Positions 50,741-63,907 of a DNA stretch of 64,000 nucleotides are shown here, piece after piece. Made by a program: the position numbers and the translations under genes. The notes under the pieces were generated by a model that saw only the letters and a list, made by a program, of their open reading frames with translations, did no database searches and had not been told where the DNA came from. Each line of letters begins with the position of its first letter. Positions within the stretch are counted from its first letter, which is position 1. The stretch covers positions 62,001 to 126,000 of the forward strand of contig JAQSEB010000231.1 of the NCBI GenBank assembly GCA_030063045.1, written 5' to 3'. This stretch comes from Pratylenchus scribneri (taxonomy: Eukaryota > Nematoda > Chromadorea > Rhabditida > Pratylenchidae).

Positions 50741-53305
50741 ATGACCATTTTGAGGCCAGAATTTAATTTTTTTCAAAAATTCCATTAGAATCATATTCTC
50801 CACTCTAAAATAGAGTTATCAAAGCCTTCGATTTTTTAAAATACCTCATTATTGATTTTTAATAAATTTTATCAAAAATATTCAATAATTCAATCGATCG
50901 AAAAGTATCTTCCGACCAATTTGGGGCTAGAATTTAATTTTTTTCAAAAATATTATTAGAATCATATTCTCCACTCTAAAATAGAGGTATCAAAGCCTTC
51001 GATTTTTTAAAATACCTCATTATTGATTTTTAATAAATTTTATCAAAAATATTCAATAATTCAATCGATCGAAAAGTATTTTATGACCATTTTGAGGCCA
51101 GAATTTAATTTTTTTCAAAAATATTATTAGAATCATATTCTCCACTCTAAAATAGAGGTATCAAAGCCTTCGATTTTTTAAAATACCTCATTATTGATTT
51201 TTAATAAATTTTATCAAAAATATTCAATAATTCAATCGATCGAAAAGTATTTTATGACCATTTTGAGGCCAGAATTTAATTTTTTTCAAAAATATTATTA
51301 GAATCATATTCTCCACTCTAAAATAGAGGTATCAAAGCCTTCGATTTTTTAAAATACCTCATTATTGATTTTTAATAAATTTTATCAAAAATATTCAATA
51401 ATTCAATCGATCGAAAAGTATTTTATGACCATTTTGAGGCCAGAATTTAATTTTTTTCAAAAATATTATTAGAATCATATTCTTCACTCTAAAATAGAGG
51501 TATCAAAGCCTTCGATTTTTTAAAATATCTCATTATTGATTTTTAATAAATTTTATCAAAAATATTCAATAATTCAATCGATCGAAAAGTATTTTATGAC
51601 CATTTTGAGGCCAGAATTTAATTTTTTTGAAAAATTCCATTAGAATCATATTCTCCACTCTAAAATTGAGGTATCAAAGCCTTCGATTTTTTAAAATACC
51701 TCATTATTGATTTTTAATAAATTTTATCAAAAATATTCAATAATTCAATCGATCGAAAAGTATTTTATGACCATTTTGAGGCCAGAATTTAATTTTTTTC
51801 AAAAATATTATTAGAATCATATTCTCCACTCTAAAATAGAGGTATCAAAGCCTTCGATTTTTTAAAATACCTCATTATTGATTTTTAATAAATTTTATCA
51901 AAAATATTCAATAATTCAATCGATCGAAAAGTATTTTATGACCATTTTGAGGCCAGAATTTAATTTTTTTCAAAAATATTATTAGAATCATATTCTCCAC
52001 TCTAAAATAGAGGTATCAAAGCCTTCGATTTTTTAAAATACCTCATTATTGATTTTTAATAAATTTTATCAAAAATATTCAATAATTCAATCGATCGAAA
52101 AGTATTTTATGACCATTTTGAGGCCAGAATTTAATTTTTTTCAAAAATATTATTAGAATCATATTCTTCACTCTAAAATAGAGGTATCAAAGCCTTCGAT
52201 TTTTTAAAATATCTCATTATTGATTTTTAATAAATTTTATCAAAAATATTCAATAATTCAATCGATCGAAAAGTATTTTATGACCATTTTGAGGCCAGAA
52301 TTTAATTTTTTTCAAAAATATTATTAGAATCATATTCTTCACTCTAAAATAGAGGTATCAAAGCCTTCGATTTTTTAAAATATCTCATTATTGATTTTTA
52401 ATAAATTTTATCAAAAATATTCAATAATTCAATCGATCGAAAAGTATTTTATGACCATTTTGAGGCCAGAATTTAATTTTTTTGAAAAATTCCATTAGAA
52501 TCATATTCTCCACTCTAAAATAGAGGTATCAAAGCCTTCGATTTTTTAAAATATCTCATTATTGATTTTTAATAAATTTTATCAAAAATATTCAATAATT
52601 CAATCGATCGAAAAGTATTTTATGACCATTTTGAGGCCAGAATTTAATTTTTTTCAAAAATATTATTAGAATCATATTCTCCACTCTAAAATAGAGGTAT
52701 CAAAGCCTTCGATTTTTTAAAATACCTCATTATTGATTTTTAATAAATTTTATCAAAAATATTCAATAATTCAATCGATCGAAAAGTATTTTATGACCAT
52801 TTTGAGGCCAGAATTTAATTTTTTTCAAAAATATTATTAGAATCATATTCTTCACTCTAAAATAGAGGTATCAAAGCCTTCGATTTTTTAAAATATCTCA
52901 TTATTGATTTTTAATAAATTTTATCAAAAATATTCAATAATTCAATCGATCGAAAAGTATTTTATGACCATTTTGAGGCCAGAATTTAATTTTTTTCAAA
53001 AATATTATTAGAATCATATTCTTCACTCTAAAATAGAGGTATCAAAGCCTTCGATTTTTTAAAATATCTCATTATTGATTTTTAATAAATTTTATCAAAA
53101 ATATTCAATAATTCAATCGATCGAAAAGTATTTTATGACCATTTTGAGGCCAGAATTTAATTTTTTTGAAAAATTCCATTAGAATCATATTCTCCACTCT
53201 AAAATAGAGGTATCAAAGCCTTCGATTTTTTAAAATATCTCATTATTGATTTTTAATAAATTTTATCAAAAATATTCAATAATTCAATCGATCGAAAAGT
53301 ATTTT
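50741..53305 (+). repeat. 15-mer higher-order repeat, 2565 bp, copy 2
   Basis: Markers are a plain T76 unit at 50741, C-type at 50912, G34 plus attgagg at 51596, and G34 at 52451. It matches copy 1 up to the unit at 52793. At 52964 position 104 differs, and at 53135 a G34 unit replaces the C-type unit found at 50570. The last units belong instead to a 684-bp tetramer. Confidence 0.85.
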
Positions 53306-53476
53306 ATGACCATTTTGAGGCCAGAATTTAATTTTTTTCAAAAATATTATTAGAATCATATTCTCCACTCTAAAATAGAGGTATCAAAGCCTTCGATTTT
53401 TTAAAATACCTCATTATTGATTTTTAATAAATTTTATCAAAAATATTCAATAATTCAATCGATCGAAAAGTATTTT
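52109..53476 (+). repeat. 684-bp tetramer, 2 tandem copies
   Basis: Units run cttcac/aaatatc, cttcac/aaatatc, G34/aaatatc, ctccac/aaatacc at 52109-52792, and again at 52793-53476. The same four-unit order occurs at 49544-50227 within copy 1 of the 15-mer, where it is single. The tetramer was therefore duplicated after the 15-mer. Confidence 0.85.
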
Positions 53477-53647
53477 ATGACCATTTTGAGGCCAGAATTT
53501 AATTTTTTTCAAAAATTCCATTAGAATCATATTCTTCACTCTAAAATAGAGGTATCAAAGCCTTCGATTTTTTAAAATACCTCATTATTGATTTTTAATA
53601 AATTTTATCAAAAATATTCAATAATTCAATCTATCGAAAAGTATCTT

Positions 53648-54673
53648 CCGACCAATTTGGGGCTAGAATTTAATTTTTTTCAAAAATATTATTAGAATCA
53701 TATTCTTCACTCTAAAATAGAGGTATCAAAGCCTTCGATTTTTTAAAATACCTCATTATTGATTTTTAATAAATTTTATCAAAAATATTCAATAATTCAA
53801 TCTATCGAAAAGTATCTTCCGACCAATTTGGGGCTAGAATTTAATTTTTTTCAAAAATATTATTAGAATCATATTCTTCACTCTAAAATAGAGGTATCAA
53901 AGCCTTCGATTTTTTAAAATACCTCATTATTGATTTTTAATAAATTTTATCAAAAATATTCAATAATTCAATCGATCGAAAAGTATTTTATGACCATTTT
54001 GAGGCCAGAATTTAATTTTTTTCAAAAATATTATTAGAATCATATTCTTCACTCTAAAATAGAGGTATCAAAGCCTTCGATTTTTTAAAATACCTCATTA
54101 TTGATTTTTAATAAATTTTATCAAAAATATTCAATAATTCAATCTATCGAAAAGTATCTTCCGACCAATTTGGGGCTAGAATTTAATTTTTTTCAAAAAT
54201 ATTATTAGAATCATATTCTTCACTCTAAAATAGAGGTATCAAAGCCTTCGATTTTTTAAAATACCTCATTATTGATTTTTAATAAATTTTATCAAAAATA
54301 TTCAATAATTCAATCTATCGAAAAGTATCTTCCGACCAATTTGGGGCTAGAATTTAATTTTTTTCAAAAATATTATTAGAATCATATTCTTCACTCTAAA
54401 ATAGAGGTATCAAAGCCTTCGATTTTTTAAAATATCTCATTATTGATTTTTAATAAATTTTATCAAAAATATTCAATAATTCAATCTATCGAAAAGTATC
54501 TTCCGACCAATTTGGGGCTAGAATTTAATTTTTTTCAAAAATATTATTAGAATCATATTCTTCACTCTAAAATAGAGGTATCAAAGCCTTCGATTTTTTA
54601 AAATATCTCATTATTGATTTTTAATAAATTTTATCAAAAATATTCAATAATTCAATCGATCGAAAAGTATTTT
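53648..54673 (+). repeat. C-type-rich stretch
   Basis: Five of six units are C-type (53648, 53819, 54161, 54332, 54503), and only 53990 is T-type. All have cttcac and most are preceded by ctatcg. The following T-type unit (54674) has a private aaatatctta. Confidence 0.88.
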
Positions 54674-55015
54674 ATGACCATTTTGAGGCCAGAATTTAAT
54701 TTTTTTCAAAAATATTATTAGAATCATATTCTCCACTCTAAAATAGAGGTATCAAAGCCTTCGATTTTTTAAAATATCTTATTATTGATTTTTAATAAAT
54801 TTTATCAAAAATATTCAATAATTCAATCGATCGAAAAGTATTTTATGACCATTTTGAGGCCAGAATTTAATTTTTTTCAAAAATATTATTAGAATCATAT
54901 TCTCCACTCTAAAATAGAGTTATCAAAGCCTTCGATTTTTTAAAATACCTCATTATTGATTTTTAATAAATTTTATCAAAAATATTCAATAATTCAATCT
55001 ATCGAAAAGTATCTT

Positions 55016-55699
55016 CCGACCAATTTGGGGCTAGAATTTAATTTTTTTCAAAAATATTATTAGAATCATATTCTTCACTCTAAAATAGAGGTATCAAAGC
55101 CTTCGATTTTTTAAAATACCTCATTATTGATTTTTAATAAATTTTATCAAAAATATTCAATAATTCAATCTATCGAAAAGTATCTTCCGACCAATTTGGG
55201 GCTAGAATTTAATTTTTTTCAAAAATATTATTAGAATCATATTCTTCACTCTAAAATAGAGGTATCAAAGCCTTCGATTTTTTAAAATACCTCATTATTG
55301 ATTTTTAATAAATTTTATCAAAAATATTCAATAATTCAATCTATCGAAAAGTATCTTCCGACCAATTTGGGGCTAGAATTTAATTTTTTTCAAAAATATT
55401 ATTAGAATCATATTCTTCACTCTAAAATAGAGGTATCAAAGCCTTCGATTTTTTAAAATACCTCATTATTGATTTTTAATAAATTTTATCAAAAATATTC
55501 AATAATTCAATCTATCGAAAAGTATCTTCCGACCAATTTGGGGCTAGAATTTAATTTTTTTCAAAAATATTATTAGAATCATATTCTTCACTCTAAAATA
55601 GAGGTATCAAAGCCTTCGATTTTTTAAAATACCTCATTATTGATTTTTAATAAATTTTATCAAAAATATTCAATAATTCAATCGATCGAAAAGTATTTT
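55016..55699 (+). repeat. Four consecutive C-type monomers
   Basis: Units at 55016, 55187, 55358 and 55529 are all C-type with cttcac and aaatacc, each preceded by ctatcg, and look identical by eye. A homogeneous C-type run of this length does not occur in zones I or II. Confidence 0.9.
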
Positions 55700-58600
55700 A
55701 TGACCATTTTGAGGCCAGAATTTAATTTTTTTCAAAAATATTATTAGAATCATATTCTCCACTCTAAAATAGAGGTATCAAAGCCTTCGATTTTTTAAAA
55801 TACCTCATTATTGATTTTTAATAAATTTTATCAAAAATATTCAATAATTCAATCGATCGAAAAGTATTTTATGACCATTTTGAGGCCAGAATTTAATTTT
55901 TTTCAAAAATATTATTAGAATCATATTCTCCACTCTAAAATAGAGGTATCAAAGCCTTCGATTTTTTAAAATACCTCATTATTGATTTTTAATAAATTTT
56001 ATCAAAAATATTCAATAATTCAATCTATCGAAAAGTATCTTCCGACCAATTTGGGGCTAGAATTTAATTTTTTTCAAAAATATTATTAGAATCATATTCT
56101 TCACTCTAAAATAGAGGTATCAAAGCCTTCGATTTTTTAAAATACCTCATTATTGATTTTTAATAAATTTTATCAAAAATATTCAATAATTCAATCGATC
56201 GAAAAGTATTTTATGACCATTTTGAGGCCAGAATTTAATTTTTTTCAAAAATATTATTAGAATCATATTCTCCACTCTAAAATAGAGGTATCAAAGCCTT
56301 CGATTTTTTAAAATACCTCATTATTGATTTTTAATAAATTTTATCAAAAATATTCAATAATTCAATCGATCGAAAAGTATTTTATGACCATTTTGAGGCC
56401 AGAATTTAATTTTTTTCAAAAATATTATTAGAATCATATTCTCCACTCTAAAATAGAGGTATCAAAGCCTTCGATTTTTTAAAATACCTCATTATTGATT
56501 TTTAATAAATTTTATCAAAAATATTCAATAATTCAATCGATCGAAAAGTATTTTATGACCATTTTGAGGCCAGAATTTAATTTTTTTCAAAAATATTATT
56601 AGAATCATATTCTCCACTCTAAAATAGAGGTATCAAAGCCTTCGATTTTTTAAAATACCTCATTATTGATTTTTAATAAATTTTATCAAAAATATTCAAT
56701 AATTCAATCTATCGAAAAGTATCTTCCGACCAATTTGGGGCTAGAATTTAATTTTTTTCAAAAATATTATTAGAATCATATTCTTCACTCTAAAATAGAG
56801 GTAGCAAAGCCTTCGATTTTTTAAAATACCTCATTATTGATTTTTAATAAATTTTATCAAAAATATTCAATAATTCAATCGATCGAAAAGTATTTTATGA
56901 CCATTTTGAGGCCAGAATTTAATTTTTTTCAAAAATATTATTAGAATCATATTCTCCACTCTAAAATAGAGGTATCAAAGCCTTCGATTTTTTAAAATAC
57001 CTCATTATTGATTTTTAATAAATTTTATCAAAAATATTCAATAATTCAATCGATCGAAAAGTATTTTATGACCATTTTGAGGCCAGAATTTAATTTTTTT
57101 CAAAAATATTATTAGAATCATATTCTCCACTCTAAAATAGAGGTATCAAAGCCTTCGATTTTTTAAAATACCTCATTATTGATTTTTAATAAATTTTATC
57201 AAAAATATTCAATAATTCAATCTATCGAAAAGTATCTTCCGACCAATTTGGGGCTAGAATTTAATTTTTTTCAAAAATATTATTAGAATCATATTCTACA
57301 CTCTAAAATAGAGGTATCAAAGCCTTCGATTTTTTAAAATATCTCATTATTGATTTTTAATAAATTTTATCAAAAATATTCAATAATTCAATCGATCGAA
57401 AAGTATTTTATGACCATTTTGAGGCCAGAATTTAATTTTTTTGAAAAATTCCATTAGAATCATATTCTCCACTCTAAAATAGAGGTATCAAAGCCTTCGA
57501 TTTTTTAAAATACCTCATTATTGATTTTTAATAAATTTTATCAAAAATATTCAATAATTCAATCTATCGAAAAGTATCTTCCGACCAATTTGGGGCTAGA
57601 ATTTAATTTTTTTCAAAAATATTATTAGAATCATATTCTTCACTCTAAAATAGAGGTATCAAAGCCTTCGATTTTTTAAAATATCTCATTATTGATTTTT
57701 AATAAATTTTATCAAAAATATTCAATAATTCAATCTATCGAAAAGTATCTTCCGACCAATTTGGGGCTAGAATTTAATTTTTTTCAAAAATATTATTAGA
57801 ATCATATTCTTCACTCTAAAATAGAGGTATCAAAGCCTTCGATTTTTTAAAATACCTCATTATTGATTTTTAATAAATTTTATCAAAAATATTCAATAAT
57901 TCAATCGATCGAAAAGTATTTTATGACCATTTTGAGGCCAGAATTTAATTTTTTTCAAAAATATTATTAGAATCATATTCTCCACTCTAAAATAGAGGTA
58001 TCAAAGCCTTCGATTTTTTAAAATATCTCATTATTGATTTTTAATAAATTTTATCAAAAATATTCAATAATTCAATCGATCGAAAAGTATTTTATGACCA
58101 TTTTGAGGCCAGAATTTAATTTTTTTCAAAAATATTATTAGAATCATATTCTCCACTCTAAAATAGAGGTATCAAAGCCTTCGATTTTTTAAAATATCTC
58201 ATTATTGATTTTTAATAAATTTTATCAAAAATATTCAATAATTCAATCGATCGAAAAGTATTTTATGACCATTTTGAGGCCAGAATTTAATTTTTTTGAA
58301 AAATTCCATTAGAATCATATTCTCCACTCTAAAATAGAGGTATCAAAGCCTTCGATTTTTTAAAATATCTCATTATTGATTTTTAATAAATTTTATCAAA
58401 AATATTCAATAATTCAATCGATCGAAAAGTATTTTATGACCATTTTGAGGCCAGAATTTAATTTTTTTCAAAAATATTATTAGAATCATATTCTCCACTC
58501 TAAAATAGAGGTATCAAAGCCTTCGATTTTTTAAAATATCTCATTATTGATTTTTAATAAATTTTATCAAAAATATTCAATAATTCAATCGATCGAAAAG

Positions 58601-60145
58601 TATTTTATGACCATTTTGAGGCCAGAATTTAATTTTTTTCAAAAATATTATTAGAATCATATTCTCCACTCTAAAATAGAGGTATCAAAGCCTTCGATTT
58701 TTTAAAATATCTCATTATTGATTTTTAATAAATTTTATCAAAAATATTCAATAATTCAATCGATCGAAAAGTATTTTATGACCATTTTGAGGCCAGAATT
58801 TAATTTTTTTCAAAAATATTATTAGAATCATATTCTCCACTCTAAAATAGAGGTATCAAAGCCTTCGATTTTTTAAAATATCTCATTATTGATTTTTAAT
58901 AAATTTTATCAAAAATATTCAATAATTCAATCGATCGAAAAGTATTTTATGACCATTTTGAGGCCAGAATTTAATTTTTTTGAAAAATTCCATTAGAATC
59001 ATATTCTCCACTCTAAAATAGAGGTATCAAAGCCTTCGATTTTTTAAAATATCTCATTATTGATTTTTAATAAATTTTATCAAAAATATTCAATAATTCA
59101 ATCTATCGAAAAGTATCTTCCGACCAATTTGGGGCTAGAATTTAATTTTTTTCAAAAATATTATTAGAATCATATTCTTCACTCTAAAATAGAGGTATCA
59201 AAGCCTTCGATTTTTTAAAATACCTCATTATTGATTTTTAATAAATTTTATCAAAAATATTCAATAATTCAATCGATCGAAAAGTATTTTATGACCATTT
59301 TGAGGCCAGAATTTAATTTTTTTCAAAAATATTATTAGAATCATATTCTCCACTCTAAAATAGAGGTATCAAAGCCTTCGATTTTTTAAAATATCTCATT
59401 ATTGATTTTTAATAAATTTTATCAAAAATATTCAATAATTCAATCGATCGAAAAGTATTTTATGACCATTTTGAGGCCAGAATTTAATTTTTTTGAAAAA
59501 TTCCATTAGAATCATATTCTCCACTCTAAAATAGAGGTATCAAAGCCTTCGATTTTTTAAAATACCTCATTATTGATTTTTAATAAATTTTATCAAAAAT
59601 ATTCAATAATTCAATCGATCGAAAAGTATCTTCCGACCAATTTGGGGCTAGAATTTAATTTTTTTCAAAAATATTATTAGAATCATATTCTCCACTCTAA
59701 AATAGAGGTATCAAAGCCTTCGATTTTTTAAAATACCTCATTATTGATTTTTAATAAATTTTATCAAAAATATTCAATAATTCAATCGATCGAAAAGTAT
59801 TTTATGACCATTTTGAGGCCAGAATTTAATTTTTTTCAAAAATATTATTAGAATCATATTCTACACTCTAAAATAGAGGTATCAAAGCCTTCGATTTTTT
59901 AAAATATCTCATTATTGATTTTTAATAAATTTTATCAAAAATATTCAATAATTCAATCGATCGAAAAGTATTTTATGACCATTTTGAGGCCAGAATTTAA
60001 TTTTTTTGAAAAATTCCATTAGAATCATATTCTCCACTCTAAAATAGAGGTATCAAAGCCTTCGATTTTTTAAAATACCTCATTATTGATTTTTAATAAA
60101 TTTTATCAAAAATATTCAATAATTCAATCTATCGAAAAGTATCTT

Positions 60146-60829
60146 CCGACCAATTTGGGGCTAGAATTTAATTTTTTTCAAAAATATTATTAGAATCATA
60201 TTCTTCACTCTAAAATAGAGGTATCAAAGCCTTCGATTTTTTAAAATATCTCATTATTGATTTTTAATAAATTTTATCAAAAATATTCAATAATTCAATC
60301 TATCGAAAAGTATCTTCCGACCAATTTGGGGCTAGAATTTAATTTTTTTCAAAAATATTATTAGAATCATATTCTCCACTCTAAAATAGAGGTATCAAAG
60401 CCTTCGATTTTTTAAAATACCTCATTATTGATTTTTAATAAATTTTATCAAAAATATTCAATAATTCAATCGATCGAAAAGTATCTTCCGACCAATTTGG
60501 GGCTAGAATTTAATTTTTTTCAAAAATATTATTAGAATCATATTCTTCACTCTAAAATAGAGGTATCAAAGCCTTCGATTTTTTAAAATATCTCATTATT
60601 GATTTTTAATAAATTTTATCAAAAATATTCAATAATTCAATCGATCGAAAAGTATCTTCCGACCAATTTGGGGCTAGAATTTAATTTTTTTCAAAAATAT
60701 TATTAGAATCATATTCTCCACTCTAAAATAGAGGTATCAAAGCCTTCGATTTTTTAAAATACCTCATTATTGATTTTTAATAAATTTTATCAAAAATATT
60801 CAATAATTCAATCGATCGAAAAGTATTTT
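60146..60829 (+). repeat. C-type tetrad built as a 342-bp dimer x2
   Basis: Four C-type units in a row alternate cttcac/aaatatc (60146, 60488) with ctccac/aaatacc (60317, 60659). They form two 342-bp dimers distinct from those at 46466, because both members are C-type. Confidence 0.88.
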
Positions 60830-61513
60830 ATGACCATTTTGAGGCCAGAATTTAATTTTTTTCAAAAATATTATTAGAATCATATTCTACACTCTAAAAT
60901 AGAGGTATCAAAGCCTTCGATTTTTTAAAATATCTCATTATTGATTTTTAATAAATTTTATCAAAAATATTCAATAATTCAATCGATCGAAAAGTATTTT
61001 ATGACCATTTTGAGGCCAGAATTTAATTTTTTTGAAAAATTCCATTAGAATCATATTCTCCACTCTAAAATAGAGGTATCAAAGCCTTCGATTTTTTAAA
61101 ATACCTCATTATTGATTTTTAATAAATTTTATCAAAAATATTCAATAATTCAATCTATCGAAAAGTATCTTCCGACCAATTTGGGGCTAGAATTTAATTT
61201 TTTTCAAAAATATTATTAGAATCATATTCTTCACTCTAAAATAGAGGTATCAAAGCCTTCGATTTTTTAAAATATCTCATTATTGATTTTTAATAAATTT
61301 TATCAAAAATATTCAATAATTCAATCTATCGAAAAGTATCTTCCGACCAATTTGGGGCTAGAATTTAATTTTTTTCAAAAATATTATTAGAATCATATTC
61401 TTCACTCTAAAATAGAGGTATCAAAGCCTTCGATTTTTTAAAATACCTCATTATTGATTTTTAATAAATTTTATCAAAAATATTCAATAATTCAATCGAT
61501 CGAAAAGTATTTT

Positions 61514-62539
61514 ATGACCATTTTGAGGCCAGAATTTAATTTTTTTGAAAAATTCCATTAGAATCATATTCTCCACTCTAAAATAGAGGTATCAAAGCCT
61601 TCGATTTTTTAAAATATCTCATTATTGATTTTTAATAAATTTTATCAAAAATATTCAATAATTCAATCGATCGAAAAGTATTTTATGACCATTTTGAGGC
61701 CAGAATTTAATTTTTTTGAAAAATTCCATTAGAATCATATTCTCCACTCTAAAATAGAGGTATCAAAGCCTTCGATTTTTTAAAATACCTCATTATTGAT
61801 TTTTAATAAATTTTATCAAAAATATTCAATAATTCAATCGATCGAAAAGTATCTTCCGACCAATTTGGGGCTAGAATTTAATTTTTTTCAAAAATATTAT
61901 TAGAATCATATTCTACACTCTAAAATAGAGGTATCAAAGCCTTCGATTTTTTAAAATACCTCATTATTGATTTTTAATAAATTTTATCAAAAATATTCAA
62001 TAATTCAATCGATCGAAAAGTATTTTATGACCATTTTGAGGCCAGAATTTAATTTTTTTGAAAAATTCCATTAGAATCATATTCTCCACTCTAAAATAGA
62101 GGTATCAAAGCCTTCGATTTTTTAAAATATCTCATTATTGATTTTTAATAAATTTTATCAAAAATATTCAATAATTCAATCGATCGAAAAGTATTTTATG
62201 ACCATTTTGAGGCCAGAATTTAATTTTTTTGAAAAATTCCATTAGAATCATATTCTCCACTCTAAAATAGAGGTATCAAAGCCTTCGATTTTTTAAAATA
62301 CCTCATTATTGATTTTTAATAAATTTTATCAAAAATATTCAATAATTCAATCGATCGAAAAGTATCTTCCGACCAATTTGGGGCTAGAATTTAATTTTTT
62401 TCAAAAATATTATTAGAATCATATTCTACACTCTAAAATAGAGGTATCAAAGCCTTCGATTTTTTAAAATACCTCATTATTGATTTTTAATAAATTTTAT
62501 CAAAAATATTCAATAATTCAATCGATCGAAAAGTATCTT
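61514..62539 (+). repeat. 513-bp trimer, 2 tandem copies
   Basis: The order is G34 unit with aaatatc, G34 unit with aaatacc, C-type unit with ctacac: 61514, 61685, 61856, then 62027, 62198, 62369. A related G34 pair is at 63224 and 63395. Parts of this end of the window also repeat at 1710 bp (for example 61172-61855 against 62882-63565). Confidence 0.85.
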
Positions 62540-63907
62540 CCGACCAATTTGGGGCTAGAATTTAATTTTTTTCAAAAATATTATTAGAATCATATTCTAC
62601 ACTCTAAAATAGAGGTATCAAAGCCTTCGATTTTTTAAAATATCTCATTATTGATTTTTAATAAATTTTATCAAAAATATTCAATAATTCAATCGATCGA
62701 AAAGTATTTTATGACCATTTTGAGGCCAGAATTTAATTTTTTTGAAAAATTCCATTAGAATCATATTCTCCTCTCTAAAATAGAGGTATCAAAGCCTTCG
62801 ATTTTTTAAAATACCTCATTATTGATTTTTAATAAATTTTATCAAAAATATTCAATAATTCAATCTATCGAAAAGAATCTTCCGACCAATTTGGGGCTAG
62901 AATTTAATTTTTTTCAAAAATATTATTAGAATCATATTCTTCACTCTAAAATAGAGGTATCAAAGCCTTCGATTTTTTAAAATATCTCATTATTGATTTT
63001 TAATAAATTTTATCAAAAATATTCAATAATTCAATCTATCGAAAAGTATCTTCCGACCAATTTGGGGCTAGAATTTAATTTTTTTCAAAAATATTATTAG
63101 AATCATATTCTTCACTCTAAAATAGAGGTATCAAAGCCTTCGATTTTTTAAAATACCTCATTATTGATTTTTAATAAATTTTATCAAAAATATTCAATAA
63201 TTCAATCTATCGAAAAGTATTTTATGACCATTTTGAGGCCAGAATTTAATTTTTTTGAAAAATTCCATTAGAATCATATTCTCCACTCTAAAATAGAGGT
63301 ATCAAAGCCTTCGATTTTTTAAAATATCTCATTATTGATTTTTAATAAATTTTATCAAAAATATTCAATAATTCAATCGATCGAAAAGTATTTTATGACC
63401 ATTTTGAGGCCAGAATTTAATTTTTTTGAAAAATTCCATTAGAATCATATTCTCCACTCTAAAATAGAGGTATCAAAGCCTTCGATTTTTTAAAATACCT
63501 CATTATTGATTTTTAATAAATTTTATCAAAAATATTCAATAATTCAATCGATCGAAAAGTATTTTATGACCATTTTGAGGCCAGAATTTCATTTTTTTCA
63601 AAAATTCCATTAGAATCATATTCTCCACTCTAAAATAGAGTTATCAAAGCCTTCGATTTTTTAAAATACCTCATTATTGATTTTTAATAAATTTTATCAA
63701 AAATATTCAATAATTCAATCGATCGAAAAGTATTTTATGACCATTTTGAGGCCAGAATTTAATTTTTTTGAAAAATTCCATTAGAATCATATTCTCCACT
63801 CTAAAATAGAGGTATCAAAGCCTTCGATTTTTTAAAATACCTCATTATTGATTTTTAATAAATTTTATCAAAAATATTCAATAATTCAATCTATCGAAAA
63901 GTATCTT

